Source: Firm-04 sp045596625
Lineage (GTDB): Bacteria > Bacillota > Clostridia > Oscillospirales > Ruminococcaceae
Direction: 5' to 3'
Length of the DNA stretch: 64,000 bases
NCBI GenBank assembly: GCA_045596625.1
Contig: JAZOCU010000007.1
Coordinates: 1-64,000, forward strand
Position numbers and translations under genes: made by a program. The first letter of the stretch is position 1; each line of letters starts with the position of its first letter. The notes under the pieces are model-generated. The model had not been told where the DNA came from and searched no databases. It was given only the letters and a program-made list of their open reading frames with translations. Below, in pieces: positions 34,784-42,912 of the stretch.

Positions 34784-35715
34784 CAGCAAGAACGCTTTAT
34801 GAAGTGCAGCAGCATATTTTGCAGCTGAAAAAAGAAACCGGCGTGTGTATTCTGGCACACAGCTATCAGTCTCCTGAGATCTTAGAGATTGCCGATATTA
34901 CCGGCGACAGCTATCGGCTGAGTGCCATGGCAGGCAAAACCGATGCGGAGCGCCTGCTGCTGTGCGGCGTTCATTTTATGGCGGAAACAGCAAAGCTGCT
35001 GAATCCGGAGAAGCAGGTGTATGAGGCAAATCCCGATGCGGGATGTCCGATGGCAGAACAGTTTTCTCCGGAAGAGATCCTTGAAAAGAAGCACACGCTG
35101 GGGGATTGTGCAGTGGTAGCCTATGTGAACACCTCAGCGGCACTGAAGGCGGTCAGCGATGTATGTGTGACCTCCTCCTCGGCGGTGGAAATTGTAAGGA
35201 ATATGCCCCAGCAGGAGATTTTGTTTATTCCCGATTGCAATCTGGGAGCGTATGTCCAGCAGCAATGTCCCGAAAAGAAACTGCATTTTCTCAAGGGCGG
35301 CTGTCCATATCACGGTGCAGTTACCGTTGCGGAAGGGCAAGCTGCAAAAGCGGCACATCCGGAAGCGCTTATGCTGGTGCATCCCGAATGCAATCCGGCG
35401 ATCTCGGCGATGGCGGATTATGTCGGTGCAACCTCCGGCATTATGCAGTTTGCAAAGCAAAGCGATGCAGCGGAATTTATCATCGGTACAGAGATCAGCA
35501 TTACGATGCATCTTGCGCTGGAATGTCCCGAAAAGCGGTTTTATCCCATGACAAGCCGATTGATCTGCCCCGATATGCGGATTACGGCGCTGACGGATAT
35601 CGAGCGCGTACTGGAACAGATCGCAGCAAGCACGGCGGAGGAGCTTGTCCTGCCGGAAGCCTTGATGACTCCTGCAAGACATTGTTTGGATGAGATGCTG
35701 CGTCTGGGCGGCTGA
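34780..35715 (+). CDS. nadA: quinolinate synthase
   Basis: Condenses iminoaspartate with dihydroxyacetone phosphate to quinolinate for NAD synthesis, using a [4Fe-4S] cluster. The 311-residue protein is the short form common in Clostridia. The three cluster cysteines are visible: Cys89 (ANPDAGCPMAEQF), Cys175 (LKGGCPYHGA) and Cys263 (SRLICPDMR), spaced ~86-88 residues apart as in characterised enzymes; YVNTSAALKAVSD and VTSSSAVEIV are family motifs. It overlaps the AI-2E gene by 4 bp. The usual partners nadB and nadC are not in the window, so iminoaspartate must come from genes elsewhere. Confidence 0.94.
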   Translation: MTARTLYEVQQHILQLKKETGVCILAHSYQSPEILEIADITGDSYRLSAMAGKTDAERLLLCGVHFMAETAKLLNPEKQVYEANPDAGCPMAEQFSPEEILEKKHTLGDCAVVAYVNTSAALKAVSDVCVTSSSAVEIVRNMPQQEILFIPDCNLGAYVQQQCPEKKLHFLKGGCPYHGAVTVAEGQAAKAAHPEALMLVHPECNPAISAMADYVGATSGIMQFAKQSDAAEFIIGTEISITMHLALECPEKRFYPMTSRLICPDMRITALTDIERVLEQIAASTAEELVLPEALMTPARHCLDEMLRLGG

Positions 35716-35742
35716 TGTATATTGCAGTAAATTGAAAAGGTA

Positions 35743-36606
35743 GTGCTGAAATACAATGATCAATATGAACAGAAACAGGAGCAGCAAGACAAAGGACAAT
35801 CTTCTGAATTGAAAATAGCGAACCAATGGCTTCACCGGCAACATAAAGTGCGGTTGCTGATCACCTTGAGCTGCATTTTCGCAGCCATCGGGCTGAGCTT
35901 TTTGTGCATCAGAAGCGGTATTGACGGCGCTTTCCGTATCGCGGTGCTGATTTTTGTCGGTATGATTTTGGTGGCGAATATGCTGCTGCGATTGCATGAT
36001 CGCAGGGCATTGCGGCGATTGGAGGAGCAGCATCCTGAATTATGGGATGAAAACGCAAAGTATGTTGAATATTCGCCCATAAACCGTATTCGCGGCTTAA
36101 ATCAGGCACAGAAAAAGCAGCTTGGATGCGGCGGTACCGCCTTGCTGATCCTTGGTGCGATCGCCTTGTTCATCGGCAGCTCAGTCTTAGGATTCTTTGC
36201 ACAGGCACGGCTGACGCAAATGGATAAGAACGCTAAGGCGGTTTATGTTACAGCCAATACATGGTTTCATCAGCAGAAGGAAGCAGGCGTTGAGATAACA
36301 CCGCAAACTGTGATCGTTAATTTCGGAGAGGAATATGAAAAGGGCTCTCTGGAGGCAAATATGCTGGAAACCATGAAGGTAGAGTCCACCTATCGTCGTT
36401 TTAACGGCAAGGTGTATCGTACACCCGATGGCGTTGTAAAAGGCGGTTGTGCGATTCTTTGTGATGAAAACGGAACGATTTTATATGCTTTTTGGAGCGA
36501 AACACCTCTGACGGAAGCGGATCTGGTGCCCGTGGAATATGAGATTCGTTATGAACAGGAGTGTTCTCTTTGGGGGGATAATGCCATCGGCTGGTATGCT
36601 CCTTGA
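35743..36606 (+). CDS. hypothetical membrane protein with pilin-head-like C-terminal domain (paralog 1)
   Basis: Not a recognised family. 287 residues: soluble N-terminus (1-35), two transmembrane helices (~38-85), a cytoplasmic loop with Arg/Glu-rich sequence, a third helix (~130-152, TALLILGAIALFIGSSVLGFF) and a ~130-residue C-terminal domain. That domain begins DKNAKAVYVTANTWFHQQ and ends GCAILCDENGTILYAFWSETPLT...AIGWYAP. The same layout occurs in the next gene, and the entry resembles the helix-to-head junction of the pseudopilin at 3590 (NSNAKVVFNSIQ). Start is GTG at 35743, about 4 bp after AAAAGG; there is no in-frame ATG before the first helix. 27 bp downstream of nadA, so in the same operon. 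Confidence 0.78.
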   Translation: MLKYNDQYEQKQEQQDKGQSSELKIANQWLHRQHKVRLLITLSCIFAAIGLSFLCIRSGIDGAFRIAVLIFVGMILVANMLLRLHDRRALRRLEEQHPELWDENAKYVEYSPINRIRGLNQAQKKQLGCGGTALLILGAIALFIGSSVLGFFAQARLTQMDKNAKAVYVTANTWFHQQKEAGVEITPQTVIVNFGEEYEKGSLEANMLETMKVESTYRRFNGKVYRTPDGVVKGGCAILCDENGTILYAFWSETPLTEADLVPVEYEIRYEQECSLWGDNAIGWYAP

Positions 36607-36642
36607 GCCTGAAGCAGTGTGCAGAATTGGAGATGACAAGGA

Positions 36643-37605
36643 ATGAAGAACAACCCGGAACAGGAACAATTTTCAAATTCACAGACTACGCTGAGTGCTA
36701 TGGATGAAGAACTGCTGCAAGAATGGCTTGCAGAGCGAAAATATGCCCGCCGAAGGCTCACCTTGTATTTTTTGTGCGGTTGTGCCCTGTGCGTCATCCT
36801 GCTTTATGCAGTCGAGATCATGGAGAGCATATTTGAGATCATTGCGCTGGTAAGCTTTTTGGCAATGCTGGTGTATTGGTGGGCGCTCAGTTACAGCAAT
36901 CGCAAGGCAATGCAGCAGCTTTGTGAGGAAAATCCGGATCTGCTTTCGCCGGAAGTCGTGAAGCAGATGCAGGAGCCGCGATATCGGCGCAGCTTGGATC
37001 AGAAGCAATTGGTGGTGCTGCTGATCGGTATCGTCGCAATGATATTCCTGCGCAGCTTCTTTATGCTGATCATTGCAGCGGTCGTTGCGGCCTGCATGAA
37101 CCGTTCCGATCAAAGCCTGCAGCAGGCGCCTGTGGCCGTTCGCTTGCGGGAGACTGAAAAAAGACATACCCAGCGGCTTGGTTGTCTCTGGACACTGATC
37201 CCTGCATTGGCCATCGGAATGATCGTGGTTGAGAGCATGCTGGGATTTGTGGCGAATGCCAGAGTCAATTCCATCAATGCCACTGCCCATTCTGTGTACG
37301 ATGCAGCGGTTCAGTGGCAGTATGAGCAGGATGAAAACGGTCTGCCCTCTGCACTGGAAACCCAGATCGTAGATTGCAGCCTGCCTGCTGAAAAAGGCAG
37401 CTTTGCCGCCTATCTGCAGGATATGACGGCCATAGAGGAATATTGTGCTGTGATCTGTGATAAGGATGGCAATGTGCAGTATGCGTTGTATGCCAAAATC
37501 CCCATCACGGAAAATCAGCTTACACCTATGACGCTGGAAGAACAGCGCCGCATAGAAAGCAGTTTGTTTACCAGAGGGCAAGCTGTCGGCTGTTATCGTC
37601 CATAA
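36643..37605 (+). CDS. hypothetical membrane protein with pilin-head-like C-terminal domain (paralog 2)
   Basis: A 320-residue paralog of the preceding protein. Soluble N-terminus (~1-37), two helices (YFLCGCALCVILLYAVEI; IIALVSFLAMLVYWWAL), a loop, a further one or two helices (~120-150 and ~187-205, LIPALAIGMIVVESMLGFV), then a ~115-residue domain. Shared landmarks with paralog 1: an A-R-(L/V)-x-x-x-(x)NA junction (NSINATAHSVYDAAVQW), AEKGSF versus YEKGSL, EEYCAVICDKDGNVQYALYAKIPIT, and a last block AVGCYRP versus AIGWYAP. ATG 36643 follows GACAAGGA. It is 36 bp after paralog 1 and 58 bp before the zinc-ribbon gene. Function unknown; a sensory or envelope-associated role is inferred only from topology. 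Confidence 0.8.
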   Translation: MKNNPEQEQFSNSQTTLSAMDEELLQEWLAERKYARRRLTLYFLCGCALCVILLYAVEIMESIFEIIALVSFLAMLVYWWALSYSNRKAMQQLCEENPDLLSPEVVKQMQEPRYRRSLDQKQLVVLLIGIVAMIFLRSFFMLIIAAVVAACMNRSDQSLQQAPVAVRLRETEKRHTQRLGCLWTLIPALAIGMIVVESMLGFVANARVNSINATAHSVYDAAVQWQYEQDENGLPSALETQIVDCSLPAEKGSFAAYLQDMTAIEEYCAVICDKDGNVQYALYAKIPITENQLTPMTLEEQRRIESSLFTRGQAVGCYRP

Positions 37606-37663
37606 GCATGACCGATGCGGCAGCAGCATTTGCTGTCGGATTTATATCAAGGAGGCGGAACAT

Positions 37664-38116
37664 TTGAATATGCAGCAGCAAGGCGGATTTGCAGCACAAT
37701 CCGCACCCGAACCGAAACAAGATACCGTGCAACAGATGCAGCAGATGCAGCAGCCCGCACCACAAGCGCATGCCGCTGCCCAACGAGATCCCGATGTGCG
37801 TTTTTGCCGCAACTGCGGCAAGCAGATCCAGTGGCGGGCAGCCGTTTGCGTGCATTGCAATACTGTGCTGAATCCCGTGGCATATCAGCGTGCACGGAAA
37901 ATGGTGGAGGATCGCAATGCACGAGTCACCAAAGCAGAGCTGATTCGCAGTGGCTTTTTCCCGATTTACGGCTTTTCACTTGCCCGCCGTTATCAGAAGG
38001 ATCGCCCGCAGGTCGCAAAGCCTTGCAGAACCGCTGCCCGGATCGGTGCAGTACTCTGGGGCATTGCGATCGCAGCAGTCTGTGGGATCGTGTGGTATTA
38101 TACCGCATTTGTATGA
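37664..38116 (+). CDS. zinc-ribbon membrane protein
   Basis: A 150-residue protein with a Gln/Ala/Pro-rich N-terminus (1-45), a zinc ribbon (FCRNCGKQIQWRAAVCVHCN, four cysteines in two C-x2-C knuckles at ~48-66), a basic linker and a single C-terminal transmembrane helix (IGAVLWGIAIAAVCGIVWYY). Such proteins are common in Clostridia as small membrane-anchored adaptors; no function is established. TTG at 37664 is the best start: GGAGG (37651-37655) lies 8 bp upstream, whereas the ATG two codons later would be 14 bp away. It closes the operon with nadA and the two paralogous membrane proteins. Confidence 0.82.
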   Translation: MNMQQQGGFAAQSAPEPKQDTVQQMQQMQQPAPQAHAAAQRDPDVRFCRNCGKQIQWRAAVCVHCNTVLNPVAYQRARKMVEDRNARVTKAELIRSGFFPIYGFSLARRYQKDRPQVAKPCRTAARIGAVLWGIAIAAVCGIVWYYTAFV

Positions 38117-38129
38117 TGTGCGGCGCAGG

Positions 38130-38158
38130 TTGACTTTTTTATCGTTTTGTAGTACAAT
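38130..38158 (+). promoter_or_regulatory. tyrS promoter
   Basis: -35 TTGACT (38130-38135), 17 bp, -10 TACAAT (38153-38158); the leader to the start is only about 48 nt. Confidence 0.85.
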
Positions 38159-38212
38159 AAATCCGTATGAATATCCAAGAATATCAGAATGCACAGAAAG
38201 GATTCGATTTCC

Positions 38213-39433
38213 ATGACTTTGTATGAAGAACTCAAGCGCAGAGGCTTGATCGCCCAGACTACGGATGAGCAGGGGATTGCTGATCTGATCAATCAAGGCA
38301 AGGCAACATTCTACATCGGTTTTGATCCGACTGCCGATTCTCTGCATGTTGGTCATTTTATGGCTCTATGCTTGATGAAGCGCCTGCAGATGGCAGGCAA
38401 TAAGCCGATTGCTCTGGTGGGCGGCGGTACCGGTATGATCGGAGATCCTTCGGGCAAAAGTGATATGCGCAAGATGCTCACGAAAGAGGACATTGACCAT
38501 AACTGTGAATGCTTCAAAAAGCAGATGTCCCGTTTCATTGATTTTTCCGAAGGCAAGGCAATGCTGGTTAATAATGCCGATTGGCTGCTGACGCTGAATT
38601 ATGTCGATGTGCTGCGTGAGGTCGGCGCCTGCTTCAGCGTCAACAAAATGCTCACCTTTGAGTGCTATAAGCAGCGCATGGAGCGTGGCCTGACCTTCCT
38701 GGAATTCAACTACATGATCATGCAGAGCTATGACTTCTATAAGCTCTATACCGATTATGGCTGCAATATGCAGTTTGGCGGCGATGACCAGTGGGCAAAT
38801 ATGCTGGGCGGCACCGAGCTGATCCGCAAAAAGCTCGGCAAGGATGCCCATGCTATGACCATCACACTGCTGCTCAACTCCGAGGGCAAGAAAATGGGCA
38901 AGACCGAAAAGGGTGCGGTCTGGCTGGATGCCGAAAAAACAACACCGTATGATTTCTTCCAGTATTGGCGGAATGTAGGCGATGACGATGTAATCAAATG
39001 TCTGAAGATGCTGACTTTTGTACCGATCGAGGAAATCGAGGAGATGGAGCAGCATATGGACAGCGGCAAAGCCTTCAACGAGGCAAAGGAACTGCTCGCT
39101 TTTGAGCTGACAAAGCTTGTTCACGGCGAGGAAGAAGCGCAAAAGCAGCTGGCAGCCGCAAGAGCTATTTTTGCAGGCGGTGGTGTCAGTGATGATATGC
39201 CTACCACTGTCATTCCGACATCTGAGTTGACAGAGGATGCCATCGGTATCCTGCCGCTGCTGGTAAAGACCGGTCTGGCACCTTCCATCAGTGAAGCGCG
39301 CCGCCTGGTACAGCAGGGTGGTGTTTCTGTGAATGATGAGAAGATCACCGATGCCAAAGCACAGATCTCTCTTGCGGATGCCGTGATCCTGAAAAAAGGC
39401 AAAAAGGTATTCCACAAAGCAGTGAAAGAGTAA
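38213..39433 (+). CDS. tyrS: tyrosyl-tRNA synthetase
   Basis: Charges tRNA-Tyr. The 406-residue class I synthetase shows YIGFDPTADSLHVGHFMALC (HIGH box as HVGH), the tyrosine pocket region FLEFNYMIMQSYDFYKLY, FGGDDQWANMLGGTELIRK and the KMSKS loop as KMGKTEKGAVWLD, followed by a C-terminal S4 RNA-binding domain (SISEARRLVQQGGVSVNDEKI). KMGKTxxGA marks the TyrS type found in many Clostridia. ATG 38213 follows AAAGGA by 10 bp. No T-box leader fits between promoter and start. It may be read through into the downstream AAA ATPase (37 bp gap). Confidence 0.96.
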   Translation: MTLYEELKRRGLIAQTTDEQGIADLINQGKATFYIGFDPTADSLHVGHFMALCLMKRLQMAGNKPIALVGGGTGMIGDPSGKSDMRKMLTKEDIDHNCECFKKQMSRFIDFSEGKAMLVNNADWLLTLNYVDVLREVGACFSVNKMLTFECYKQRMERGLTFLEFNYMIMQSYDFYKLYTDYGCNMQFGGDDQWANMLGGTELIRKKLGKDAHAMTITLLLNSEGKKMGKTEKGAVWLDAEKTTPYDFFQYWRNVGDDDVIKCLKMLTFVPIEEIEEMEQHMDSGKAFNEAKELLAFELTKLVHGEEEAQKQLAAARAIFAGGGVSDDMPTTVIPTSELTEDAIGILPLLVKTGLAPSISEARRLVQQGGVSVNDEKITDAKAQISLADAVILKKGKKVFHKAVKE

Positions 39434-39470
39434 TTGCGAATCCGGACATTGCAGAAAGGAGACGGATCTC

Positions 39471-41015
39471 ATGCAGCAGGATGTTGCAAAGCAGCTAAAC
39501 CATATTCATGCACAATGTGAGGTATGTGAATCTCATGGATATACCGTTTCCGTGCAGAGCAAATCAATGCAGGAATATCTGCGCTTTACGCTGCTTAAAT
39601 TCTTTGTATATCTGGGCAATGACAGCGGCAGCATTTCCATGAACGAGCTTGCTTATATCAACGATGCTCTGGGCTATATGATGTCAGCTGAGCAGATCGA
39701 CCGGTTTCATGTCAGCTGCCGGATCACCAAATACAGCCTCAAGGACAGTATGATCACTATGATGATGCCCTTTCTCAAGCTGGATCTGGAAACCAGACCC
39801 ATGGGCGGTATGAGCCTTGCTTTTGTGGAGTTCATCAATCAGGCAGGTTTGGATTTTTTACAGGCAGATCGCCGCAAGCCCGATCCCTTTATGATGAAGG
39901 ATCTGGCAGCATTGGTGCTTGCGCTGCGTAATTATCGCATGGAATACATCACCGGCTGGGAAAAAATGATCGCAGAACAGAATCGGATCAATCAAGGGCC
40001 GATCATTCCCGGCAGCGGAAAACATTCTCCTTGGGGCAGTGCAGCACCTGCTGCACCGAAGAGCCCCGCATATCCCAATACTGCTGCAGGAAAGCCTGTG
40101 GCGCCATCCGCATCCGAAAAAGGTTTGCCGCCGATCTCATCGGTACAGCAGAATATACCGCAGCCGCACCAGAGCAAGGATGCCGATGCACCGAAAACGT
40201 TGGAAGAGCAGCTTCAGCAGCTCAACGATCTTACCGGTCTGGATGCGGTGAAAGAGGATCTGAACAGTCTGATCAATCTGATCCGTGTGCGGAAAATGCG
40301 GGAAGAACGCGGTATGCCCCAAAGTGTACTCTCATTGCACATGGCATTTATGGGCAATCCGGGCACCGGCAAGACCACAGTTGCCCGCATTCTGGCAGGC
40401 ATCTATCATAGTCTTGGCGTACTGTCGAAGGGGCAGCTTGTTGAGGTGGATCGTTCCGGTCTGGTCAGCGGTTATGTCGGACAGACCGCCATCAAGACCA
40501 AAGAGGTCATCGAATCGGCAATGGGCGGCGTTCTGTTCATTGATGAAGCCTATGCGTTGACTGCCAATACCGGCAAAAACGATTTCGGCATGGAAGCAGT
40601 CAATACGCTGCTGAAGGAGATGGAAGATCATCGGGATGATCTGATCGTTATTGTGGCAGGTTATTCCGATCTGATGGAGGAATTCTTAGACAGCAATCCG
40701 GGTCTGCGTTCCCGTTTCAATAAGATCATCACCTTCCAGGATTATATGCCCGATGAGCTGCTGGATATTTTCAAGAGCATCTGCACCAAGGCAGGCATGC
40801 GGCTCACCAAAGAGGCAGAGGATGAAGTGCTTTCCTATTTTGTGGAGCGCTGCGGTCAGAAGCTGAAGAATTTTGCCAATGCCCGTGATATCCGCAATTT
40901 CTATGAGCGTGCCATTACCAATCAGGCAAATCGTCTGGCGAAAGACCCCAGCATCTCGGATGACGAGCTGACGACTCTGACGCTGGATGATGTAAAAGAT
41001 ATTGAGCTGAATTAA
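39471..41015 (+). CDS. CbbX/SpoVK-like AAA+ ATPase
   Basis: A 514-residue protein. The N-terminal ~175 residues are helical and resemble a TerB-like/adaptor domain (FVYLGNDSGSISMNELAYINDALGYMM); a Pro/Ala-rich linker (~185-240) follows; the C-terminal AAA+ domain begins LTGLDAVKEDLNSLINLIRVRKMREERG, with Walker A FMGNPGTGKTTVARILAG, the pore-loop region VEVDRSGLVSGYVGQTA, Walker B GGVLFIDEAYAL, sensor 1 IVIVAGYSDLMEEF and Arg finger region NPGLRSRFN. CbbX is a Rubisco activase and SpoVK a sporulation protein; neither role can be assumed. It would remodel a client protein, perhaps chosen by the N-terminal domain. It lies between tyrS and a cyclophilin gene on the same strand. Confidence 0.9.
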   Translation: MQQDVAKQLNHIHAQCEVCESHGYTVSVQSKSMQEYLRFTLLKFFVYLGNDSGSISMNELAYINDALGYMMSAEQIDRFHVSCRITKYSLKDSMITMMMPFLKLDLETRPMGGMSLAFVEFINQAGLDFLQADRRKPDPFMMKDLAALVLALRNYRMEYITGWEKMIAEQNRINQGPIIPGSGKHSPWGSAAPAAPKSPAYPNTAAGKPVAPSASEKGLPPISSVQQNIPQPHQSKDADAPKTLEEQLQQLNDLTGLDAVKEDLNSLINLIRVRKMREERGMPQSVLSLHMAFMGNPGTGKTTVARILAGIYHSLGVLSKGQLVEVDRSGLVSGYVGQTAIKTKEVIESAMGGVLFIDEAYALTANTGKNDFGMEAVNTLLKEMEDHRDDLIVIVAGYSDLMEEFLDSNPGLRSRFNKIITFQDYMPDELLDIFKSICTKAGMRLTKEAEDEVLSYFVERCGQKLKNFANARDIRNFYERAITNQANRLAKDPSISDDELTTLTLDDVKDIELN

Positions 41016-41035
41016 TAACGAAAGGATTTACGACT

Positions 41036-41512
41036 ATGATTCTTATCACTATGGAAAACGGCAAGCAGATCAAACTGAAGCTGCATCCGGAGGTTGCACC
41101 GATCTCTTGCGAAAACTTTGAAAAGCTGGTGCGTGAAGGCTTTTATAATGGTCTTTGCTTCCATCGTGTGATCCCCGGCTTTATGATTCAGGGCGGCTGT
41201 CCTCAGGGCACCGGCACAGGCGGCCCCGGCTGGCAGATCAAAGGCGAATTTCTGGCAAATGGTGTTGCCAACAATCTCAAGCACACCCGAGGTGTACTGA
41301 GCATGGCACGTTCCGGCAATCCCAACAGTGCAGGTTCGCAGTTTTTCATCATGCACGAGGATGCACCTCATCTGGATGGCAACTACGCTGCCTTTGGTGA
41401 AGTGGTTGAGGGTATTGAAGTTGTGGATGAGATCGCTGCGGTAGCAACCAATTATGCCGACAAGCCCCTTGTCCCGCAGATCATGAAAACGGTTGAGATC
41501 ATCGAGGATTGA
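41036..41512 (+). CDS. peptidyl-prolyl cis-trans isomerase (cyclophilin)
   Basis: A 158-residue single-domain cyclophilin that isomerises X-Pro bonds. Family blocks are FYNGLCFHRVIPGFMIQGGCPQGTGTGGPGW (catalytic Arg in FHRVI), LSMARSGNPNSAGSQFFIM and LDGNYAAFGEVVEGIEVVD. No signal peptide, so cytoplasmic. The ATG at 41036 is preceded by AACGAAAGGA, 20 bp after the AAA ATPase stop, so probably the last gene of the tyrS unit, ended by the hairpin at 41529-41569. Confidence 0.94.
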   Translation: MILITMENGKQIKLKLHPEVAPISCENFEKLVREGFYNGLCFHRVIPGFMIQGGCPQGTGTGGPGWQIKGEFLANGVANNLKHTRGVLSMARSGNPNSAGSQFFIMHEDAPHLDGNYAAFGEVVEGIEVVDEIAAVATNYADKPLVPQIMKTVEIIED

Positions 41513-41528
41513 TGGTTCCCGACAAAGC

Positions 41529-41569
41529 AAAAAAAGAGCAGTCTGTCATAATTGGCAGGCTGCTTTTTT
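41529..41569 (+). terminator. terminator of the tyrS-AAA-cyclophilin unit
   Basis: GCAGTCTG pairs with CAGGCTGC (one G-U) around a 10-nt loop, flanked by an A-run and followed by TTTTTT. Confidence 0.88.
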
Positions 41570-41572
41570 GGG

Positions 41573-41602
41573 GTAAGCCCCTCAGCCATACGAGGGGCCT
41601 AC
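41573..41602. other. extra hairpin between two terminators
   Basis: GTA-GCCCCTC pairs with GAGGGGC-TAC across an 8-nt loop with one bulge per side. No T-run follows. It sits between the two convergent terminators; no function evident. Confidence 0.5.
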
Positions 41603-41608
41603 AAAATA

Positions 41609-41645
41609 AAAAAAGACCGAAACGGAATTTGTTTCGGTCTTTTTA
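41609..41645 (-). terminator. terminator of the rpsF-ssb-rpsR operon
   Basis: AAAAGACCGAAAC pairs perfectly with GTTTCGGTCTTTT around a 7-nt loop; T-runs on both strands make it bidirectional. Confidence 0.92.
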
Positions 41646-41656
41646 TTACGATGCAA

Positions 41657-41905
41657 TCAATCTGCGGTATAGGGCAGCAGAGCAACGTATCTTGCACGCT
41701 TGATAGCAGCGGTCAGAGCACGCTGATGATAAGCGCAGGTGCCGGTGACACGACGGGGCAGAATCTTTGCACGCTCAGTCATGCACTTCTTCAGACGGTT
41801 TACGTCCTTATAATCGATATTCCGCACTTTATCAACGCAGAACATACAAACCTTCTTGCGGGGTCTTTTGCCGCCGCGAGGGCTTCTCTCATGATCCATA
41901 GCCAT
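41657..41905 (-). CDS. rpsR: 30S ribosomal protein S18
   Basis: An 82-residue small-subunit protein that pairs with S6 on 16S rRNA. It contains the core VDYKDVNRLKKCMTERAKILPRR-type block (here IDYKDVNRLKK...KILPRRVTGTCAYHQRAL). The cysteines KVCMFC and TGTCAYHQ show the zinc-coordinating (C+) form of S18. It is the last gene of the classic rpsF-ssb-rpsR operon, 62 bp after ssb, followed by a strong terminator. Confidence 0.97.
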   Translation of the reverse strand: MAMDHERSPRGGKRPRKKVCMFCVDKVRNIDYKDVNRLKKCMTERAKILPRRVTGTCAYHQRALTAAIKRARYVALLPYTAD

Positions 41906-41967
41906 TGTAAATTCCCTCCTTTTCAGGAATCAGTATGATCGGCAAACGGTGTTGCCGATGATGATGC

Positions 41968-42471
41968 TCAGAACGGTACTTCGCCGTCGCTGAGGATTTC
42001 TTCAAATTCGCCGAGATCACCGATCTGCAGCGACTCGCTGGGTTGGGCAGGCGCAGCGTACTGCTGCTGACCGTAGCCGCCTTGATTGCTCTGTTGGGGT
42101 GCTGCAAAGCCACCCTGCTGTGCAAAGCCGCCACCGCCGTTTGCATTCTTTCCATCTCCGCAGAAGCTGACATTGTCAACCTGTACATCCATGGAATAAT
42201 GCTTTACGCCATTGTTGTCGGTATAGTCATTGTTTCGCAGACTGCCTTCAACAAGAATCATTCTGCCCTTAGTAAAATAGCGGGAGATAAACTCCGCCTG
42301 CTGACGCCACGCAGTGCAGTTGATGAAGTCTGCCTGACGCTCACCGGTTTCTTTGTTTGAGAAGCGGCGATCGACAGCCACACGGATACGGCACATTGCA
42401 ACGCCGGAGGTCGTCTGCCGAAACTCCGGATCGGCACAAAGACGGCCCATCAAAATCACTTTATTCAGCAT
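41968..42471 (-). CDS. ssb: single-stranded DNA-binding protein
   Basis: A 167-residue SSB with an N-terminal OB fold (MLNKVILMGRLCADPEFRQTTSGVAM; FINCTAWRQQAEFISRYF; RMILVEGSLRNNDYTDNNG), a Gly/Gln-rich disordered linker (~110-150) and the acidic partner-binding tail ending DGEVPF, a variant of the DDDIPF tip. It protects single-stranded DNA in replication and recruits repair partners including PriA, which is also in this window. It lies 36 bp after rpsF. Confidence 0.97.
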   Translation of the reverse strand: MLNKVILMGRLCADPEFRQTTSGVAMCRIRVAVDRRFSNKETGERQADFINCTAWRQQAEFISRYFTKGRMILVEGSLRNNDYTDNNGVKHYSMDVQVDNVSFCGDGKNANGGGGFAQQGGFAAPQQSNQGGYGQQQYAAPAQPSESLQIGDLGEFEEILSDGEVPF

Positions 42472-42507
42472 AAAAAAGACCTCCTTTGAAATCGTTCTGT
42501 TCGGGAA

Positions 42508-42801
42508 TTACTCTTTCACAGTGATCATGGAACGGAGCACGCCGTCGGTGATCTGCATCACACGATCCAGCTCTGCAGGGAAATCAGGAGCAGCAGTGAA
42601 GTTTGCTACGATGTAGTAAGCTTCAGTCTCATCGTTGATCGGGTATGCCAGCTTACGCTTGCCCCACTCATCAACTTCGCCCAGCTCTGCATTCTTCTCG
42701 ATCATACCCTTGAACTTTGCCCACAGGTTCTGAACATCTTCTTCGCCCTTAGCAACGCTCAGTACGATCATCAGCTCGTAATTTGCGGAAAGCTTTGCCA
42801 T
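42508..42801 (-). CDS. rpsF: 30S ribosomal protein S6
   Basis: A 97-residue ribosomal protein: YELMIVLSVAKGEEDVQNLW at the start, VDEWGKRKLAYPINDETEAYYIVANF in the middle, and VMQITDGVLRSMITV at the end, all conserved in S6. ATG 42801 follows AAGGAGGTGT. First gene of the rpsF-ssb-rpsR operon; promoter at 42884-42912 and a structured leader between. Confidence 0.97.
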   Translation of the reverse strand: MAKLSANYELMIVLSVAKGEEDVQNLWAKFKGMIEKNAELGEVDEWGKRKLAYPINDETEAYYIVANFTAAPDFPAELDRVMQITDGVLRSMITVKE

Positions 42802-42877
42802 TGTTGATACACCTCCTTCTGGATAAAGCCCGTGTCAATGCTTACACACGGACAAGGAATCGGCAAAAATGCCGTAC
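42802..42877 (-). promoter_or_regulatory. rpsF 5' leader with two hairpins (possible S6:S18 autoregulatory element)
   Basis: On the minus strand the ~75-nt leader holds CGGCA-TTTT-TGCCG (42874-42861) and then CCGTGT/ACACGG (42851-42830) just before the ribosome binding site. Firmicute rpsF leaders often carry a CCG-containing hairpin bound by the S6:S18 complex. Position and a CCG-flanked stem fit, but I could not match the full consensus. Confidence 0.4.
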
Positions 42878-42883
42878 CTTGAT

Positions 42884-42912
42884 ATTATATCAGATTCAAG
42901 ACTGCTTGTCAA
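42884..42912 (-). promoter_or_regulatory. rpsF-ssb-rpsR promoter
   Basis: Perfect minus-strand -35 TTGACA (42912-42907), 17 bp, perfect -10 TATAAT (42889-42884). The -35 lies inside the last codons of the upstream membrane protein gene. Confidence 0.92.
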
